64,000 nt of DNA, from assembly GCA_963764565.1 (NCBI GenBank), contig CAVXTD010000022.1, positions 10,662 to 74,661 of the forward strand, in the 5' to 3' direction. The notes below the pieces were generated by a model. The model did no database searches. It was not told the origin of the DNA and was given only the letters and a program-made list of their open reading frames with translations. Source of the stretch: DATBLE01 sp963764565. GTDB taxonomy: Bacteria; Actinomycetota; Thermoleophilia; Gaiellales; Gaiellaceae. Below are positions 34,375-43,957 of the stretch, piece after piece. The position numbers and the translations under genes are program-made. Position 1 is the stretch's first letter. Every line of letters starts with the position of its first letter.

Positions 34375-34972
34375 TCAATTGAAGCGCTTCTGGGTGGCAG
34401 CGAGGCCCTCGCAGACGAGGGTCTCGACCGCATCGGCCGCGCGTGCGATCAGTGCCTCGACATTCGTTTCCGGCGGGAACGGTGCCAGAACGAAGTCGGC
34501 GACGGAGCGCCGGTCGCCGCGGCCCGGCCTGCCCACTCCGATCCGCAGACGCAGGAAATCCTGCGAGCCGAGGTCGCGGGCGATCGAGCGCAACCCGTTG
34601 TGACCTGCGAGCCCGCCGCCCAGGCGCGCTTGCAGGCGACCCTCCTCGAGATCCACGTCGTCGTGAGCGACGAGCACGGAACCGACCGGAACCTTGAAGA
34701 AGCGGGTAGCGGCGGCGATCGAGCGACCGGACTCGTTCATGTACGTCTCCGGCTTCAACAGGGCGAGGCGCGCGCCGTCGACCCGCAGCTGCGCCAGTTG
34801 CCCTGAGAACTTCGAGCGCCAGGACCCGTCGGTGACGGCGGGCCAGCTCCTCGGCCACCATCCAGCCGACGTTGTGCCGCGTCGAGGCGTACTCGCGACC
34901 CGGGTTGCCGAGCCCGGCGACGAGCAGGTCGAGAGTCGAGGCAGCCTCTCCGCCCCGACGGAAAAGAGGCAT
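34375..34972 (-). CDS. pth: Peptidyl-tRNA hydrolase, frameshifted
   Basis: The first part (LDLLVAGLGNPGREYASTRHNVGWMVAEELARR) has the catalytic His of the Pth signature. One surplus base near 34832 breaks the frame; after it come FSGQLAQLRVDG, LKPETYMNESGRSI, VAHDDVDLEEGRLQ and GGGLAGHNGLRSI, the rest of the enzyme, to TGA 34375. About 198 residues when joined. The enzyme recycles stalled peptidyl-tRNA and is essential in bacteria, so the shift is probably a sequence error. Confidence 0.88.
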
Positions 34973-34978
34973 GGAGTC

Positions 34979-35689
34979 CTAGCCTTCGGAGGCTTCCGGC
35001 TCGCCGCCGGCGTCCGGCTCGCCCTCGGCCGGCGCCTCGGCAGCCCCTTCTGGTGCTTCCTCGCCCTCCGCGAGCGCTTCGCCCTCCTCGCCCTCGACGA
35101 GCTCCGGCTCGGGCTCTTCGACCTTTGTCGGCACCGTGACGGTCGCCAGCACAGTCTCCTGATCGTCGAGATAGGTGACGCCCTCGCGCATCGGCAGGTC
35201 GGAGAGGCGAAGCGTGTCGCCGATCTCCATCGCGCTGACGTCGAGCTCGAGCCGGTCGGGCACTTCTAATGGGAGCGCCTCGACCTGCACCTCGCGCGTG
35301 ACCTGGGAGAGGACGCCGCCGGCCTTCGCGCCGACCGACTCGCCGACGAGCTCGACGACGACCGCAGTCTGGATGGGCTGGTCGAGGCGCACTTCCTGGA
35401 GGTCGAAATGGTCGATCTTCCCGCGGATCGGATCGACCTGGTAGTCCTTGAGGATCGACGAGTGCGTCGACTTCTGCCCCGCGAGCACCACGTCGAGGAT
35501 CGCGTGCAGGCCGTGTCCGCCCGTCAGCACCCGCCTCAGGTCACGCTCGGGAACGCAGATCGCGTGCGGCTCCTTCCCGCGCCCGTAGAGGACGCCGGGG
35601 ATCATGCCGTCCTTGCGCAGGCGGCGAGAGTCGCGGGAACCCCGCTGCTCGCGCTCCTGCACCTCGAGACGGATCCGTTCGCCGGCCAT
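34979..35689 (-). CDS. rplY: 50S ribosomal protein L25, long CTC form
   Basis: A 236-residue protein. Residues 1-95 form the 5S-rRNA-binding L25 domain (ERIRLEVQEREQRGSRDSRR, GMIPGVLYGRGKEPHAI). A TL5/CTC C-terminal beta domain follows (residues 96-185, VVVELVGESVGAKAGGVLSQ), and then a Glu/Ala/Gly-rich acidic tail of about 45 residues. It precedes pth by 6 nt, as in many bacteria. Confidence 0.93.
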   Translation of the reverse strand: MAGERIRLEVQEREQRGSRDSRRLRKDGMIPGVLYGRGKEPHAICVPERDLRRVLTGGHGLHAILDVVLAGQKSTHSSILKDYQVDPIRGKIDHFDLQEVRLDQPIQTAVVVELVGESVGAKAGGVLSQVTREVQVEALPLEVPDRLELDVSAMEIGDTLRLSDLPMREGVTYLDDQETVLATVTVPTKVEEPEPELVEGEEGEALAEGEEAPEGAAEAPAEGEPDAGGEPEASEG

Positions 35690-35822
35690 ACCGGCGGCGA
35701 AGTGTAGCTAAGCCTGGCGGCTCCAAACCCTCTGCCGCTGCGACCGACTTGCTCGGGCGCGGCACACCACCTCACGCAGTCAGCAGGCGATGCGAGCGCA
35801 GCGAGCGAGCAAAGAGAGGGCA

Positions 35823-35848
35823 CGCGGAGAACCATGGGTTCTCCCGCG
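35823..35848 (-). terminator. Terminator hairpin after prs
   Basis: CGCGGAGAACC (35823-35833) and GGTTCTCCCGCG (35837-35848) pair with a single bulged C around a 3-nt ATG loop, directly after the prs stop at 35849. It belongs to the GGGAAC-type hairpins also seen at 23741 and 62491. Confidence 0.6.
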
Positions 35849-36908
35849 TCAGAAGAGCTGGTTCTCGCCGCCGAAGATCGCCGAGACCGAGTCGTCGGCG
35901 AACACGTTCATGATCGTCTCCGCGAGCAGGCCGGAGACCGGGAGCACCGTCATGTTCTCCGGCTTGGCGAGCTCGTCGATCGGCACCGTGTCGGTCAGGA
36001 CGATGCCGGCCAGGTCGGCGTCGGCGAACCGCTCCAGCGAGCCCTTGGCGAAGATGCCGTGGGTGGCGAACACCCAGACGGCGGTCGCGCCGTGCTCCAT
36101 CAGCGCCTTCGCCCCGGCGAGCAGCGTGCCCCCCGTCATGATCACGTCGTCGCCGACGAGGGCGACCTTGTCGCGCACCCGGCCGGTGATCTCGGTTACC
36201 GCGGCGACGTCGTGCGCCGGCCGAGTCTTGTTCATGATCGCGAAGTCGGCTTCGAGCATCTCGGCGAAGCGGACGGCGACCTTGGCGCGGCCGGCGTCCG
36301 GGGCGACCGAGACGATGCCGTCGCCCTGGAGGCCGAGGTCGCGGAAGTGGCGGGCGAAGAGCGGCAGCGCCGTCATGTGATCGACGGGCTTCGTGAAGAA
36401 GCCCTGGATCTGGCCTGCATGGAGGTCCATGGTGAGCACGCGGTCGGCGCCGGCCAGCTCGAGCATGTCTGCCACGAGCCGGCCGGAGATCGGCTCACGC
36501 GGCTTCGCCTTGCGATCCTGCCGCGAGTACGGGAACCATGGGATCACGGCGGTGATCCGCTTCGCGGAGCCGAGCTTGGCTGCCTGGATCATCAGCAGCA
36601 GCTCCATCAAGTTCCGGTCGACCGGGTCGCAGCCGGTCTGGACGAGGAAGACGTCGGCCCCCCGGATCGACTCGAGGTAGCGGCAGTACGTCTCACCGTT
36701 GGCGAACGAGGTCAGCTCGATGTCGCCGAGCTCGACTTCGATGATGCTCCGCGATCCGCTGCGCGAGCGCCGGGTGGGAGCGGCCCGAGAACACCATCAG
36801 CCGCTTCTGCGGGCCCCGCTCGAGCCAGTGGCCCGTCTCGACGCGCTCTCCGGAATGGGCGGTCACGCCCTCCAACCCCGGCAGCCGCGCAAGCTCAATC
36901 GCCGCCAT
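35849..36908 (-). CDS. prs: Ribose-phosphate pyrophosphokinase, frameshifted
   Basis: After an unusual ~39-residue lead (from ATG 36908), the family start KRLMVFSGRSHPALAQRIAEH is seen; a surplus base near 36747 breaks the frame, then ELTSFANGETYCRYLESIRG, FPYSRQDRKAKPREPISGRL, MDLHAGQIQGFF and the PRPP loop VALVGDDVIMTGGTLL follow to the stop. It makes PRPP from ribose-5-phosphate and ATP. Its start overlaps the glmU end by 14 nt. The enzyme is essential, so the shift is probably an error. Confidence 0.9.
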
Positions 36909-38235
36909 GTTCTCCCTGTTCTCCACGTTTGTAGACCCATCCTTCCTTGGTGACCTGTCTGGGAGGAAAGCCCGCGAGCGATCCGGGCGGGACGTCGTCC
37001 GTGACGATGGTTCCCGTCCAAAGCCAAGCATCGTCGCCAACCGTGACCGGAGCAACGAACGTATTGTCGACACCGGTCCTGACGTTCCTGCCGATCGCCG
37101 TCCGCCCCTTCGGACGGCCGGGGTCGTGGGAGAAGTTGGCAGTGACGTTTCCGGCGGCGATGTTCGTGTCCTCGCCGATGTCAGCGTCACCGATGTACGA
37201 GAGGTGCGGCACCTTCGTGCGCGCGCCGATGCGCGACTGCTTGATCTCCACGAACGTGCCCGCCTTTGCCGCCGGTTCGAGAACCGTTCCGGGTCGAAGG
37301 TAACAGAAGGGTCCCACAGTCGCACCTTCGCCGATAACGGCATCGATCGCAACGGCATGCGGGCCGACCTCGGCGCCGGTGGCGACGCTCGTCGAGCCAC
37401 GCAGCACTGTGAACGGGTGGACGACGGCGTCGGTTGCGAGCGTCACGCCCGCCTCGATCCAGGTCGACGCCGGATCGACGATCGTCGCGCCGGCGAGCAT
37501 GTGCGCCTCGTTGATGCGATCGCGCAGCACGGCAGCTGCGACTGCCAGCTCGGCGCGCGTGTTGATCCCGAGCGGCGCGAGCGCGTCGGGGCAGATCCAG
37601 GCTGCGGCTCGCCCGCCGGCGGCGACGATGTGCGCGACCGTGTCGGTCAGGTAGAGCTCGCCCTGCGCGTTGTGCGCGTCGAGCTGCTCGAGCGCGTCCC
37701 ACAGCGGGCCCGACTCGAACACGTAGATCGACGAGTTCAGCTCTCCGATCGCGCGCTCGGCCTCGGAGGCATCCTTCTCCTCCACGATCGCCTCGACCGT
37801 CCCGTCGGTGCCCCGGACGATGCGGCCGTACGGAAGCGACACGCCGGGTACGAACGACAGGATCGTAACGGCGGCATCCTGGCGCCCGTGCTCCTCGGCC
37901 AGGGCGCGGAGGTGATCGGCGGTCAGCAGGGGTGCGGCCGCGTCGAGTACGAGCACGCGCCCGGAGAAGCCCTCGAGTGCCGCGCGCGCCGAGGCGACCG
38001 CGTCGCCGGTGCCGAGCGGCCGCTCCTGCACCACGACCTCGAAGCCGTCGTAGGCGTCCCGGGTCGCCGGCGAGGCGACGATCACGACCGGGTCGGCTCC
38101 AGCCTCGACCGCGGACCCGGTCACCCAGTCGACGACGCGCCGGCCGAGAAGCGGGTGGAGGTGTTTCGGCAGCGCCGAACGCATGCGGGTGCCGAGCCCG
38201 CCGGCCATCACCACCGCTGCGAGTTGATCGCTCAC
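36895..38235 (-). CDS. glmU: Bifunctional GlmU (UDP-GlcNAc pyrophosphorylase / acetyltransferase)
   Basis: A 446-residue enzyme. The N-terminal nucleotidyltransferase has VVMAGGLGTRMRSALPKHLHPLLG (usual LAAGxGTRM...KVLH) and the GTGDAV and ELNSSIYVF segments. The C-terminal left-handed beta-helix (residues 245-430) has hexapeptide repeats and the active-site region LRPGTVLEPAAKAGTFVEIK then NVTANFSHDP. Start is GTG 38235. Overlap with prs is the common glmU-prs order. Confidence 0.93.
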   Translation of the reverse strand: MSDQLAAVVMAGGLGTRMRSALPKHLHPLLGRRVVDWVTGSAVEAGADPVVIVASPATRDAYDGFEVVVQERPLGTGDAVASARAALEGFSGRVLVLDAAAPLLTADHLRALAEEHGRQDAAVTILSFVPGVSLPYGRIVRGTDGTVEAIVEEKDASEAERAIGELNSSIYVFESGPLWDALEQLDAHNAQGELYLTDTVAHIVAAGGRAAAWICPDALAPLGINTRAELAVAAAVLRDRINEAHMLAGATIVDPASTWIEAGVTLATDAVVHPFTVLRGSTSVATGAEVGPHAVAIDAVIGEGATVGPFCYLRPGTVLEPAAKAGTFVEIKQSRIGARTKVPHLSYIGDADIGEDTNIAAGNVTANFSHDPGRPKGRTAIGRNVRTGVDNTFVAPVTVGDDAWLWTGTIVTDDVPPGSLAGFPPRQVTKEGWVYKRGEQGEHGGD

Positions 38236-38243
38236 GGCTTGGA

Positions 38244-38317
38244 TGGCTGGGGCGCCAGGATTCGAACCTGGGATCGCGGGACCAAAACCCGCTGCCTTAC
38301 CACTTGGCTACGCCCCA
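38244..38317 (-). tRNA. tRNA-Gln (anticodon TTG), CCA encoded
   Basis: On the minus strand the acceptor TGGGGCG pairs with CGCCCCA. The D arm is GCC/GGC, the anticodon stem GCGGG/CCCGC carries loop TTTTGGT (anticodon TTG, glutamine), and the T arm is CCAGG-TTCGAAT-CCTGG. G73 and a genomic CCA follow at 38244-38247. The T1-A72 pair is typical of bacterial tRNA-Gln. Confidence 0.96.
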
Positions 38318-38334
38318 CCAGGTCTGATTGTGCC

Positions 38335-38712
38335 TCAGCTCCGGGCGGAGGTCTGCGACGGCCGGTCGCCAAGGATCAGGATGAGGGCAATCGCCGCGAA
38401 GACCGCCGCGATGATCAGGACGAACGCGCCGATCACGAGGGCAACGATGCAGAGGAGGACGGCGATCGCCTGCGAGGCGGCCGCGATCCAGGAGAGCTGG
38501 CGTCCGGTGTCGGACTCGAGTGCACGCCCCGCGAAGAGGTAGAAGGCGATGATCGGTGCGGAGATGATGATCACCGTCCAGCGGGAGAAGTCCTTCTCGA
38601 CAGCCACGAAGATCCCTTCGAGCACTGCGATGCCGATGGCGATCTTCAGGCGGCGCTCGGCGAGCCATCTGCCGGTGCCGCTCCTCGCGGGCTGAGCAGC
38701 CGTCTGACTCAC
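38335..38712 (-). CDS. Small membrane protein, three hydrophobic segments
   Basis: A 125-residue protein with a basic N-terminus (residues 1-22) and hydrophobic stretches at about 24-40, 46-64 and 74-115, the last long enough for two helices (IAVLLCIVALVIGAFVLIIA). It lies between ispE and the tRNA gene. No family recognised. Confidence 0.65.
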   Translation of the reverse strand: MSQTAAQPARSGTGRWLAERRLKIAIGIAVLEGIFVAVEKDFSRWTVIIISAPIIAFYLFAGRALESDTGRQLSWIAAASQAIAVLLCIVALVIGAFVLIIAAVFAAIALILILGDRPSQTSARS

Positions 38713-38721
38713 GCGCGCAAA

Positions 38722-39516
38722 CTACCACGCTGGCGCCACGATCCACGTGCGCCCCTTGCCGTGCATCTGCGCTTGCGCTCTGCGTGCCGTGTCGGGGTCG
38801 TGGAAGAGCCCGTAGAGGGTTGGGCCGGCTCCGCTGACGTCGGCCCGGAATGCGCCGAGGACGCGCAGCTCACCGGCCAGCGGCGAGGAGGCGAGGTCGT
38901 TCGGGGGGAGCGCATTCAGATCGCCCGCGGCAAGCGCCTCGAGCACGCGCGCCCGACGAGCCTCGTACCCGGACGCGCCGCCGCGCTCGTCGAAGGCGGC
39001 GTAGACCGCCGCAGTCGAGCCCTTGACGGCGCTGTGCGGTAGCAGGAGGAGGACCGTGTACTCCTGCGGGAGGTCGAGCGCGGTCAGGGTGGTGCCGTCG
39101 CCTTCTCCGAGCTGCGGCCCCCTGGCGAGGAAGAACGGCACGTCGGCGCCGAGCCTCGCAGCGAGGTCGTGCAGCCGCTCGGCCGGCAGGCCAAGGGTCG
39201 CATTCGCAGCCAGAAGCGCTGCTGCCGCATCGGCGCTGCCCCCGCCCAGGCCCGCGGCAATGGGGATCTGCTTGCCGATCCTGACCCGCCACAACGGCTC
39301 GACTCCGGCCGCCTCCGCAACGAGCTCGAGCGCACGCCTGACGAGCGTGTCGCCCTCGAAGCCTTCCACGCTCAGACGGGGCCCAGGCTCGAGGTCGAGC
39401 GTGTCGGCGAGTCCGACGCGCTGGAGCACGGTCGTCACCTCGTGCTTGCCTCCCGGCCCGACCGGGCCGACGACGAGCGCGAGGTTGATCTTGGCGTGAG
39501 CGAGAAACCGGGTCAC
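38722..39516 (-). CDS. ispE: IspE, 4-diphosphocytidyl-2-C-methyl-D-erythritol kinase
   Basis: A 264-residue GHMP kinase: AHAKINLALVVG at the start (catalytic Lys), ATP loop PIAAGLGGGSADAAAAL near residue 95, and a C-terminal GAGPTLYGLF motif. It catalyses the fourth step of the MEP isoprenoid pathway. GTG 39516 overlaps the rsmA stop as GTGA, extending the metG-tatD-rsmA chain. Confidence 0.93.
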   Translation of the reverse strand: MTRFLAHAKINLALVVGPVGPGGKHEVTTVLQRVGLADTLDLEPGPRLSVEGFEGDTLVRRALELVAEAAGVEPLWRVRIGKQIPIAAGLGGGSADAAAALLAANATLGLPAERLHDLAARLGADVPFFLARGPQLGEGDGTTLTALDLPQEYTVLLLLPHSAVKGSTAAVYAAFDERGGASGYEARRARVLEALAAGDLNALPPNDLASSPLAGELRVLGAFRADVSGAGPTLYGLFHDPDTARRAQAQMHGKGRTWIVAPAW

Positions 39517-40277
39517 TGCAGGAGACGGGCGAGATTGACGAACTCTTCCGGCGCGAGCGCCTCGGCGCGGGTGTCGGCCGCATGGCCGATCGCGGCAAGC
39601 GCCTCGATCGCCCGATCGCGCGAGAACATGCCGGCGAGCGCTACCGAGTTCGGCAATGTCTTTCTGCGGTGCGCGAAGGCAGCTCCGACGATGCGCTTCA
39701 CCGCGGCGAAGTCCTCGGGCAGTGGGCGGCGGCGAAACGCGACCAGCGCCGAGTCGACATTCGGCGGTGGCCGGAAGACCGTGCGCGAGACCGAGTGGAA
39801 GCCGGTGCGCTCCGCAGCCAGCTGGACGAGGACCGAAACCGCGCCGTAGGCCTTCGTCCGCGGAGCGGCGAAGAAGCGGTCGGCGACCTCCCGCTGGACC
39901 ATCACGCACCAGCCCTGAACCGAGGGGAGCCCTTCGAGGCTCTCGACGATGACGGGCGTGGCGACGTTGTAAGGGAGATTCGAGACGAGCTTCTCCGGCG
40001 GAGGGTCGAGGGCGGCGAGATCGACGCGAAGCGCGTCGCCGAGTTCGATCTTCACGTTCGGCAGCTCCGGGAGATGCGCTGCCAGCGCGTGGTCGATCTC
40101 GACGGCGTGTACCAGCCGGACGCGCTCGGCGAGGAAGCGCGTGAGGACACCCAGGCCGGGGCCGATCTCGAGCACGACGTCGTCCGAGCGCAGCTCCGCA
40201 AGTCGGGCGATCACCCCGAGGATGTTCTCGTCGACGAGGAAATGCTGGCCGAGGCGCCTTCTCGGTGTGACGTTCAC
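39513..40277 (-). CDS. rsmA: RsmA/KsgA, 16S rRNA dimethyladenosine transferase
   Basis: A 254-residue methyltransferase: RRRLGQHFLVDENIL at the N-terminus, SAM motif VLEIGPGLGVLTRFLAE, and catalytic motif NLPYNVATP. It dimethylates two adjacent adenosines near the 3' end of 16S rRNA. It is coupled at both ends by GTGA overlaps (tatD upstream, ispE downstream). Confidence 0.95.
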   Translation of the reverse strand: MNVTPRRRLGQHFLVDENILGVIARLAELRSDDVVLEIGPGLGVLTRFLAERVRLVHAVEIDHALAAHLPELPNVKIELGDALRVDLAALDPPPEKLVSNLPYNVATPVIVESLEGLPSVQGWCVMVQREVADRFFAAPRTKAYGAVSVLVQLAAERTGFHSVSRTVFRPPPNVDSALVAFRRRPLPEDFAAVKRIVGAAFAHRRKTLPNSVALAGMFSRDRAIEALAAIGHAADTRAEALAPEEFVNLARLLQ

Positions 40278-41017
40278 GGCAGGCCGAAGGCAGCGGCGGC
40301 GTTCGCCTCGATCCGGGCCTCGAGCTCGGCGGCGTCCTCGCGGCGCGCCTCGGCGAGCGCGGCGAGCGTGTGCATCACATAGGCGGGCTCGTTCGGCCTG
40401 CCGCGGACCGGCTGAGGCGCGAGGTACGGGCTGTCGGTCTCGGCGAGCAAGCGGTCGGCCGGGACGGTCGCGGCAGCGACGCGGAGCTCCGAAGCGTTCG
40501 GGAAGGAGACGTTCCCGGCGAACGAGACGTAGTAGCCGCGCTCGAGCGCGACCGGCAGGAGCGCCGGCGACGAGAAGCAGTGAAGGACGACGGTGCCGTC
40601 GAACCGCTCGAGCGCCCGCGCAGTCGCATCGTCGGCTGCACGCGTGTGGATCACGACCGTCTTGCCGAGCTCGGCGGCCAGGTCGAGCTCCGCCTCGAAC
40701 AGCCTGAGCTGGCGGTCGCGGGGTGCCCGGTCGCGGTAGAAGTCGAGCCCGGTCTCGCCGACGGCGACCGCGCGCGGGTGGGCGAGGAGCGCCCGAAGCT
40801 CCTCGACGCGGTCACCCTCGCGTTCGGCCTCGTGCGGGTGGATTCCGAGGACGGCGTAGACGCCCTCGTCCGCATCGGCCTCGGCAAGCGCGCCCCGGCA
40901 CGTCTCGATCGTCGAGCCGACCGCCAGGATCTGCCGAACTCCGGCGGCCCGCGCCCGGGCGACTACCTCGTGGGGCGCGTCGGCGCACGCCTCCAGATGG
41001 GCGTGCGTGTCGATCAC
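40274..41017 (-). CDS. tatD: TatD-family metal-dependent DNase
   Basis: A 247-residue amidohydrolase-fold protein: IDTHAHLEACA (HxH), GIHPHEAER, AVGETGLDFYRD (bridging Glu), VIHTRAADD, LHCFSS and AETDSPYLAPQPVRGRPNEP. The family degrades DNA and is linked to repair. GTG 41017 overlaps the metG TGA (GTGA). The metG-tatD-rsmA order is conserved in many bacteria. Confidence 0.93.
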   Translation of the reverse strand: MIDTHAHLEACADAPHEVVARARAAGVRQILAVGSTIETCRGALAEADADEGVYAVLGIHPHEAEREGDRVEELRALLAHPRAVAVGETGLDFYRDRAPRDRQLRLFEAELDLAAELGKTVVIHTRAADDATARALERFDGTVVLHCFSSPALLPVALERGYYVSFAGNVSFPNASELRVAAATVPADRLLAETDSPYLAPQPVRGRPNEPAYVMHTLAALAEARREDAAELEARIEANAAAAFGLP

Positions 41018-42564
41018 CCAGCGGTCGTCGGAGCGTCGACCCGCGGGAAGAGCGGCGGCGCGGCTTCGATCCCGTCCACGGGTTCGGCCGTCCCGCGGCG
41101 GATGCGGGCGATGCCCAGGTCGAGCGGCTGCCGGAGCGCCTCGAGAATGCGCGGCGCCGTCTCGGGCAGATACGGCGAGACGGCGACGGCGACCGAACAG
41201 AGCCCGTCGGCGAGAGCGTAGAGCACCTGATCGAGCCCTCCGGCGTTCGCGTCGTCCTTGGCGAGCTCCCAGGGCGCGCTCTGCTCGACGTACTGGTTCA
41301 GCCGGCGGACCGCTTGCCAGATCTCGTCGAGGGCTCCCGTGATGTCGTAGCGGTCGAGCCGCTCGACGAGCGCCTCCCGCAGCGCGTCCGCGTCGATCGC
41401 TCCCGGCCCCGGCGTCGCGACGAGGCGGCCCTCCCGGTAGCGGGCGATCATCGCCGTCGTCCGCGAGAGCAGGTTTCCGAGGTCGTTGCCGAGCTCGCGC
41501 TCGTAGCGCTCCTGGAAGGAGTCGAGGGACACGTTGCCGTCCTGGCCGAACGACACTGCGCGGGCGCACCAGAAGCGGACCGCGTCTGCGCCGTACACGT
41601 CGATCAGGTCGAGCGGGTCGATCACGTTGCCGAGCGACTTGGAGATCTTCCGCTCGGCGATGTTCAGGAAGCCGTGTACGAACAGCTGCCTCGGGGGCTC
41701 GTAGCCCGCGGCCAGGAGAAGCGCCGGCCAGTAGACGCAGTGAAAGCGGAGGATGTCCTTGCCCAGGAGGTGCACGGCCGGCCAGAAGCGCATGAGATCA
41801 TCGCCGGCGGCACCGCCTGATTCGGCCCCGGCCGAATGAGGCGGAGGCGCATAGCTCAGCGCGCTCAGATAGTTGACGAGCGCGTCGGCCCAGACGTAGG
41901 CGACCTGATCCGGGTCCCATGGGATCGGTACCCCCCACGTCTGCGTGGCTCGGCTGATCGAGAAGTCGTGCAGGCCGCCCTCGATGAAGCTGCGCGCCTC
42001 GTTGGAGCGGAAATGGGGCAGGACGAAGTCGGGCCTCTCGTCGTACAGGTCGAGGAGTGCCTGCTGGTAGGCGGAGAGGCGGAAGAACCAGTTCTTCTCC
42101 TCGATCCACTCGGGCACCGTGTCGTGATCGGGGCACTTGCCGTCAACCAGGTCGGCTTCGGTCTTGAAGGCCTCGCAGCCGAAGCAGTAGAGGCCGGCGT
42201 ACACGTCCTGGTAGATGTCGTCGCGGCCGTTGTCGCGGATGCGCTGAAGGAAGTCCTGGACAAAGCGCTTGTGCCCGTCATCGCTCGTGCGGATGAAGAA
42301 GTCCTGGGTGGCGTTCAGGCGCCCGGGCAGCTCCTGCCAGGCGACGACGATCCGGTCGGCGTACTCGCGTGGCTCGAGCCCACGCTCGGCCGCGACGCGC
42401 GCCACCTTGTCCGCATGCTCGTCGACCCCGGTCAAGAAGAACGTCTCGTCGCCCCGCTGCCGGTGGTGTCGGGCAAGGATGTCGGCCGCGATCGTCGTGT
42501 ACGCGTGCCCGATGTGCGGGGTCGAGTTCACGTAGTAGATCGGAGTCGTCACATAGAAGCGCAT
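41014..42564 (-). CDS. metG: Methionyl-tRNA synthetase
   Basis: A 516-residue class I synthetase. HIGH motif is HIGHAYTT near residue 18; KMSKS motif appears as KISKSLGN near residue 300. A zinc-knuckle region has CFGCEAFKTEADLVDGKCPDH. The anticodon-binding helical domain follows and there is no C-terminal tRNA-binding extension. ATG 42564 begins directly with RFYVTTPIYYVN. It heads the GTGA-coupled metG-tatD-rsmA-ispE set. Confidence 0.96.
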   Translation of the reverse strand: MRFYVTTPIYYVNSTPHIGHAYTTIAADILARHHRQRGDETFFLTGVDEHADKVARVAAERGLEPREYADRIVVAWQELPGRLNATQDFFIRTSDDGHKRFVQDFLQRIRDNGRDDIYQDVYAGLYCFGCEAFKTEADLVDGKCPDHDTVPEWIEEKNWFFRLSAYQQALLDLYDERPDFVLPHFRSNEARSFIEGGLHDFSISRATQTWGVPIPWDPDQVAYVWADALVNYLSALSYAPPPHSAGAESGGAAGDDLMRFWPAVHLLGKDILRFHCVYWPALLLAAGYEPPRQLFVHGFLNIAERKISKSLGNVIDPLDLIDVYGADAVRFWCARAVSFGQDGNVSLDSFQERYERELGNDLGNLLSRTTAMIARYREGRLVATPGPGAIDADALREALVERLDRYDITGALDEIWQAVRRLNQYVEQSAPWELAKDDANAGGLDQVLYALADGLCSVAVAVSPYLPETAPRILEALRQPLDLGIARIRRGTAEPVDGIEAAPPLFPRVDAPTTAG

Positions 42565-43903
42565 CGCCGGAAATGATAGGTGCGGGCCTGCCGGCAATCC
42601 GGGCGGCCCCGCCCGCGCGCCGGCGGAGGAAGAGGCCCGCGGTCGCCGCAGCGGCGCCACCGGTGAGCCAGGCGAACACGAGGCCCAGCACGAAACGGAA
42701 CGGCACATGGTGGCGCGAGACGGCAGGTGCGGGCACGGTCTTCGGCGTAGGGAACGTGATGCCCGGCACGCCGACGTCGGGTCGCGGGGTGAACCAGCGC
42801 CTCCGCACGGGTTTGCCGACGACGGTCGTCCTCGGCCTGGGCGCGCGCCGTGCGGTTGGGCGGGCCGGCGACGGGGTCGGGATCGGAGCGGGCGGTCTCG
42901 GAGCGGACACGCGTGCCCCGGGTGCAGCGATCGGCGCCCGGGGCGGGGTCGTCGAGTGACGGAGGACGGGACGGGTGGTGCCAATGACGATCCCGGGAGC
43001 CGGCCTGGCCGACGGGCGCACGACGACGCGAATCGCAGGCTCCGGCCGCCCGGCCCCGACAGGCGGCAACGGCTCCGCAGTGACGAGACCGACCGGAGCG
43101 TCGGCCGGCGCCTCGGCGGTCGGCGCGGGAGCCAGCGGCTCAGGTGCCGACCCCTGAGTGGCGACAGAAATGGCCGCAGGAACAGGAACCGGCGCAGGAG
43201 CGGGCGCAGGAACCGGCGCAGGAACCGGCGCAGGCAGACCGGCGCAGGAACCGGCGCAGGAACCGGCGCAGCAACCGGCGCAGGAACCGGCGCAGCAACC
43301 GGCGCAGGAACCGGCGCAGGCAACCGGCGCAGGAGCGGGCGCAGGAACTGGGGCAGGAGCTGGAGTCGTCGCTCCCCCGACCGGGGGCGAAGTGGGCGGC
43401 GCAGCCTCGGGTGGCGGGCCTGGCTCCTCCGGCGGCGGCGTTCGCTCGGGCAGGAACCGGAGCGGGTCGACGTACCCGTTCGGGTCGGCAACGGCGCGGA
43501 TGCCGAGACGGACGTACGGAACGGTCAGCCCCGCAACGTCCGGATCGCCGATGGTTCCGACGACGTCGCCCTCGACGGCCGACGCGCCGCGCTCCGCGCG
43601 GATCGAGCCAAGGTGGACGAGGGTGACGGAGTACCCGTCGTCAGTTCTGATCGTGACCGCACGGCCGTAGGTCGGCACCGAGCCTGCGAAGGTGACGGTG
43701 CCACTGCGCGGGGCTCGGACAACCTCATCGGCGGTGCCGCCGACGGCGATGCCTCGATGCTGACCGCCTGCGTACGGGTCGCCGCCGAGGCTGAACGCCT
43801 GCAGCACGGGTCCCGACGAGGGCCAGGTCCAGGCAACCGCCGACGGAGCAACGGCGAGGGTGACGATCACGGCGGCCGCGACTGTTCGCAGGTACGACAA
43901 CAT
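42549..43903 (-). CDS. Exported M23/LytM-like protein with Pro/Ala repeat, degenerate active site
   Basis: Signal peptide (residues 1-24), a LytM-like domain (residues 25-152: GGQHRGIAVGG, APRSGTVTFAG, VTLVHLGSIR), a long Pro/Ala/Val region and one C-terminal helix (FVLGLVFAWLTGGAAAATAG). The LytM zinc ligands are incomplete: the Asp of HxxxD is Ala/Val and only one His remains of HxH, as in EnvC-type activators. The 12-bp repeat contains two compensating indels. As written the frame runs on to 42278, across metG; a TGA at 42549-42551 in another frame is the likelier end. Confidence 0.65.
43177..43360 (-). repeat. 12-bp minisatellite in the M23-like gene
   Basis: About fourteen units of GCAGGAACCGGC-type (plus-strand) with variants GCAGCAACCGGC and GCAGGAGCGGGC. 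On the coding strand they specify Pro-Ala-Pro-Val. One unit at 43231-43244 is 14 nt and one at 43317-43329 is 13 nt, so the frame is shifted between them and restored after. The shifted part reads as a Cys-Ala-Gly-Ser repeat. Confidence 0.8.
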
Positions 43904-43957
43904 GACCGCGATAGTAGAGACCGAGCCGCGCCGTTGTCAAAACTGGTTACAGTCTCG

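Noticed and set aside
43177..43360. CRISPR-like array
   Set aside because: The 12-bp units are contiguous without spacers and encode a Pro-Ala-Pro-Val repeat, so this is a coding minisatellite.
42565..43491. Extension of metG by 309 N-terminal codons
   Set aside because: The upstream codons are an out-of-frame reading of the M23-like gene; the synthetase family starts at the ATG at 42564.
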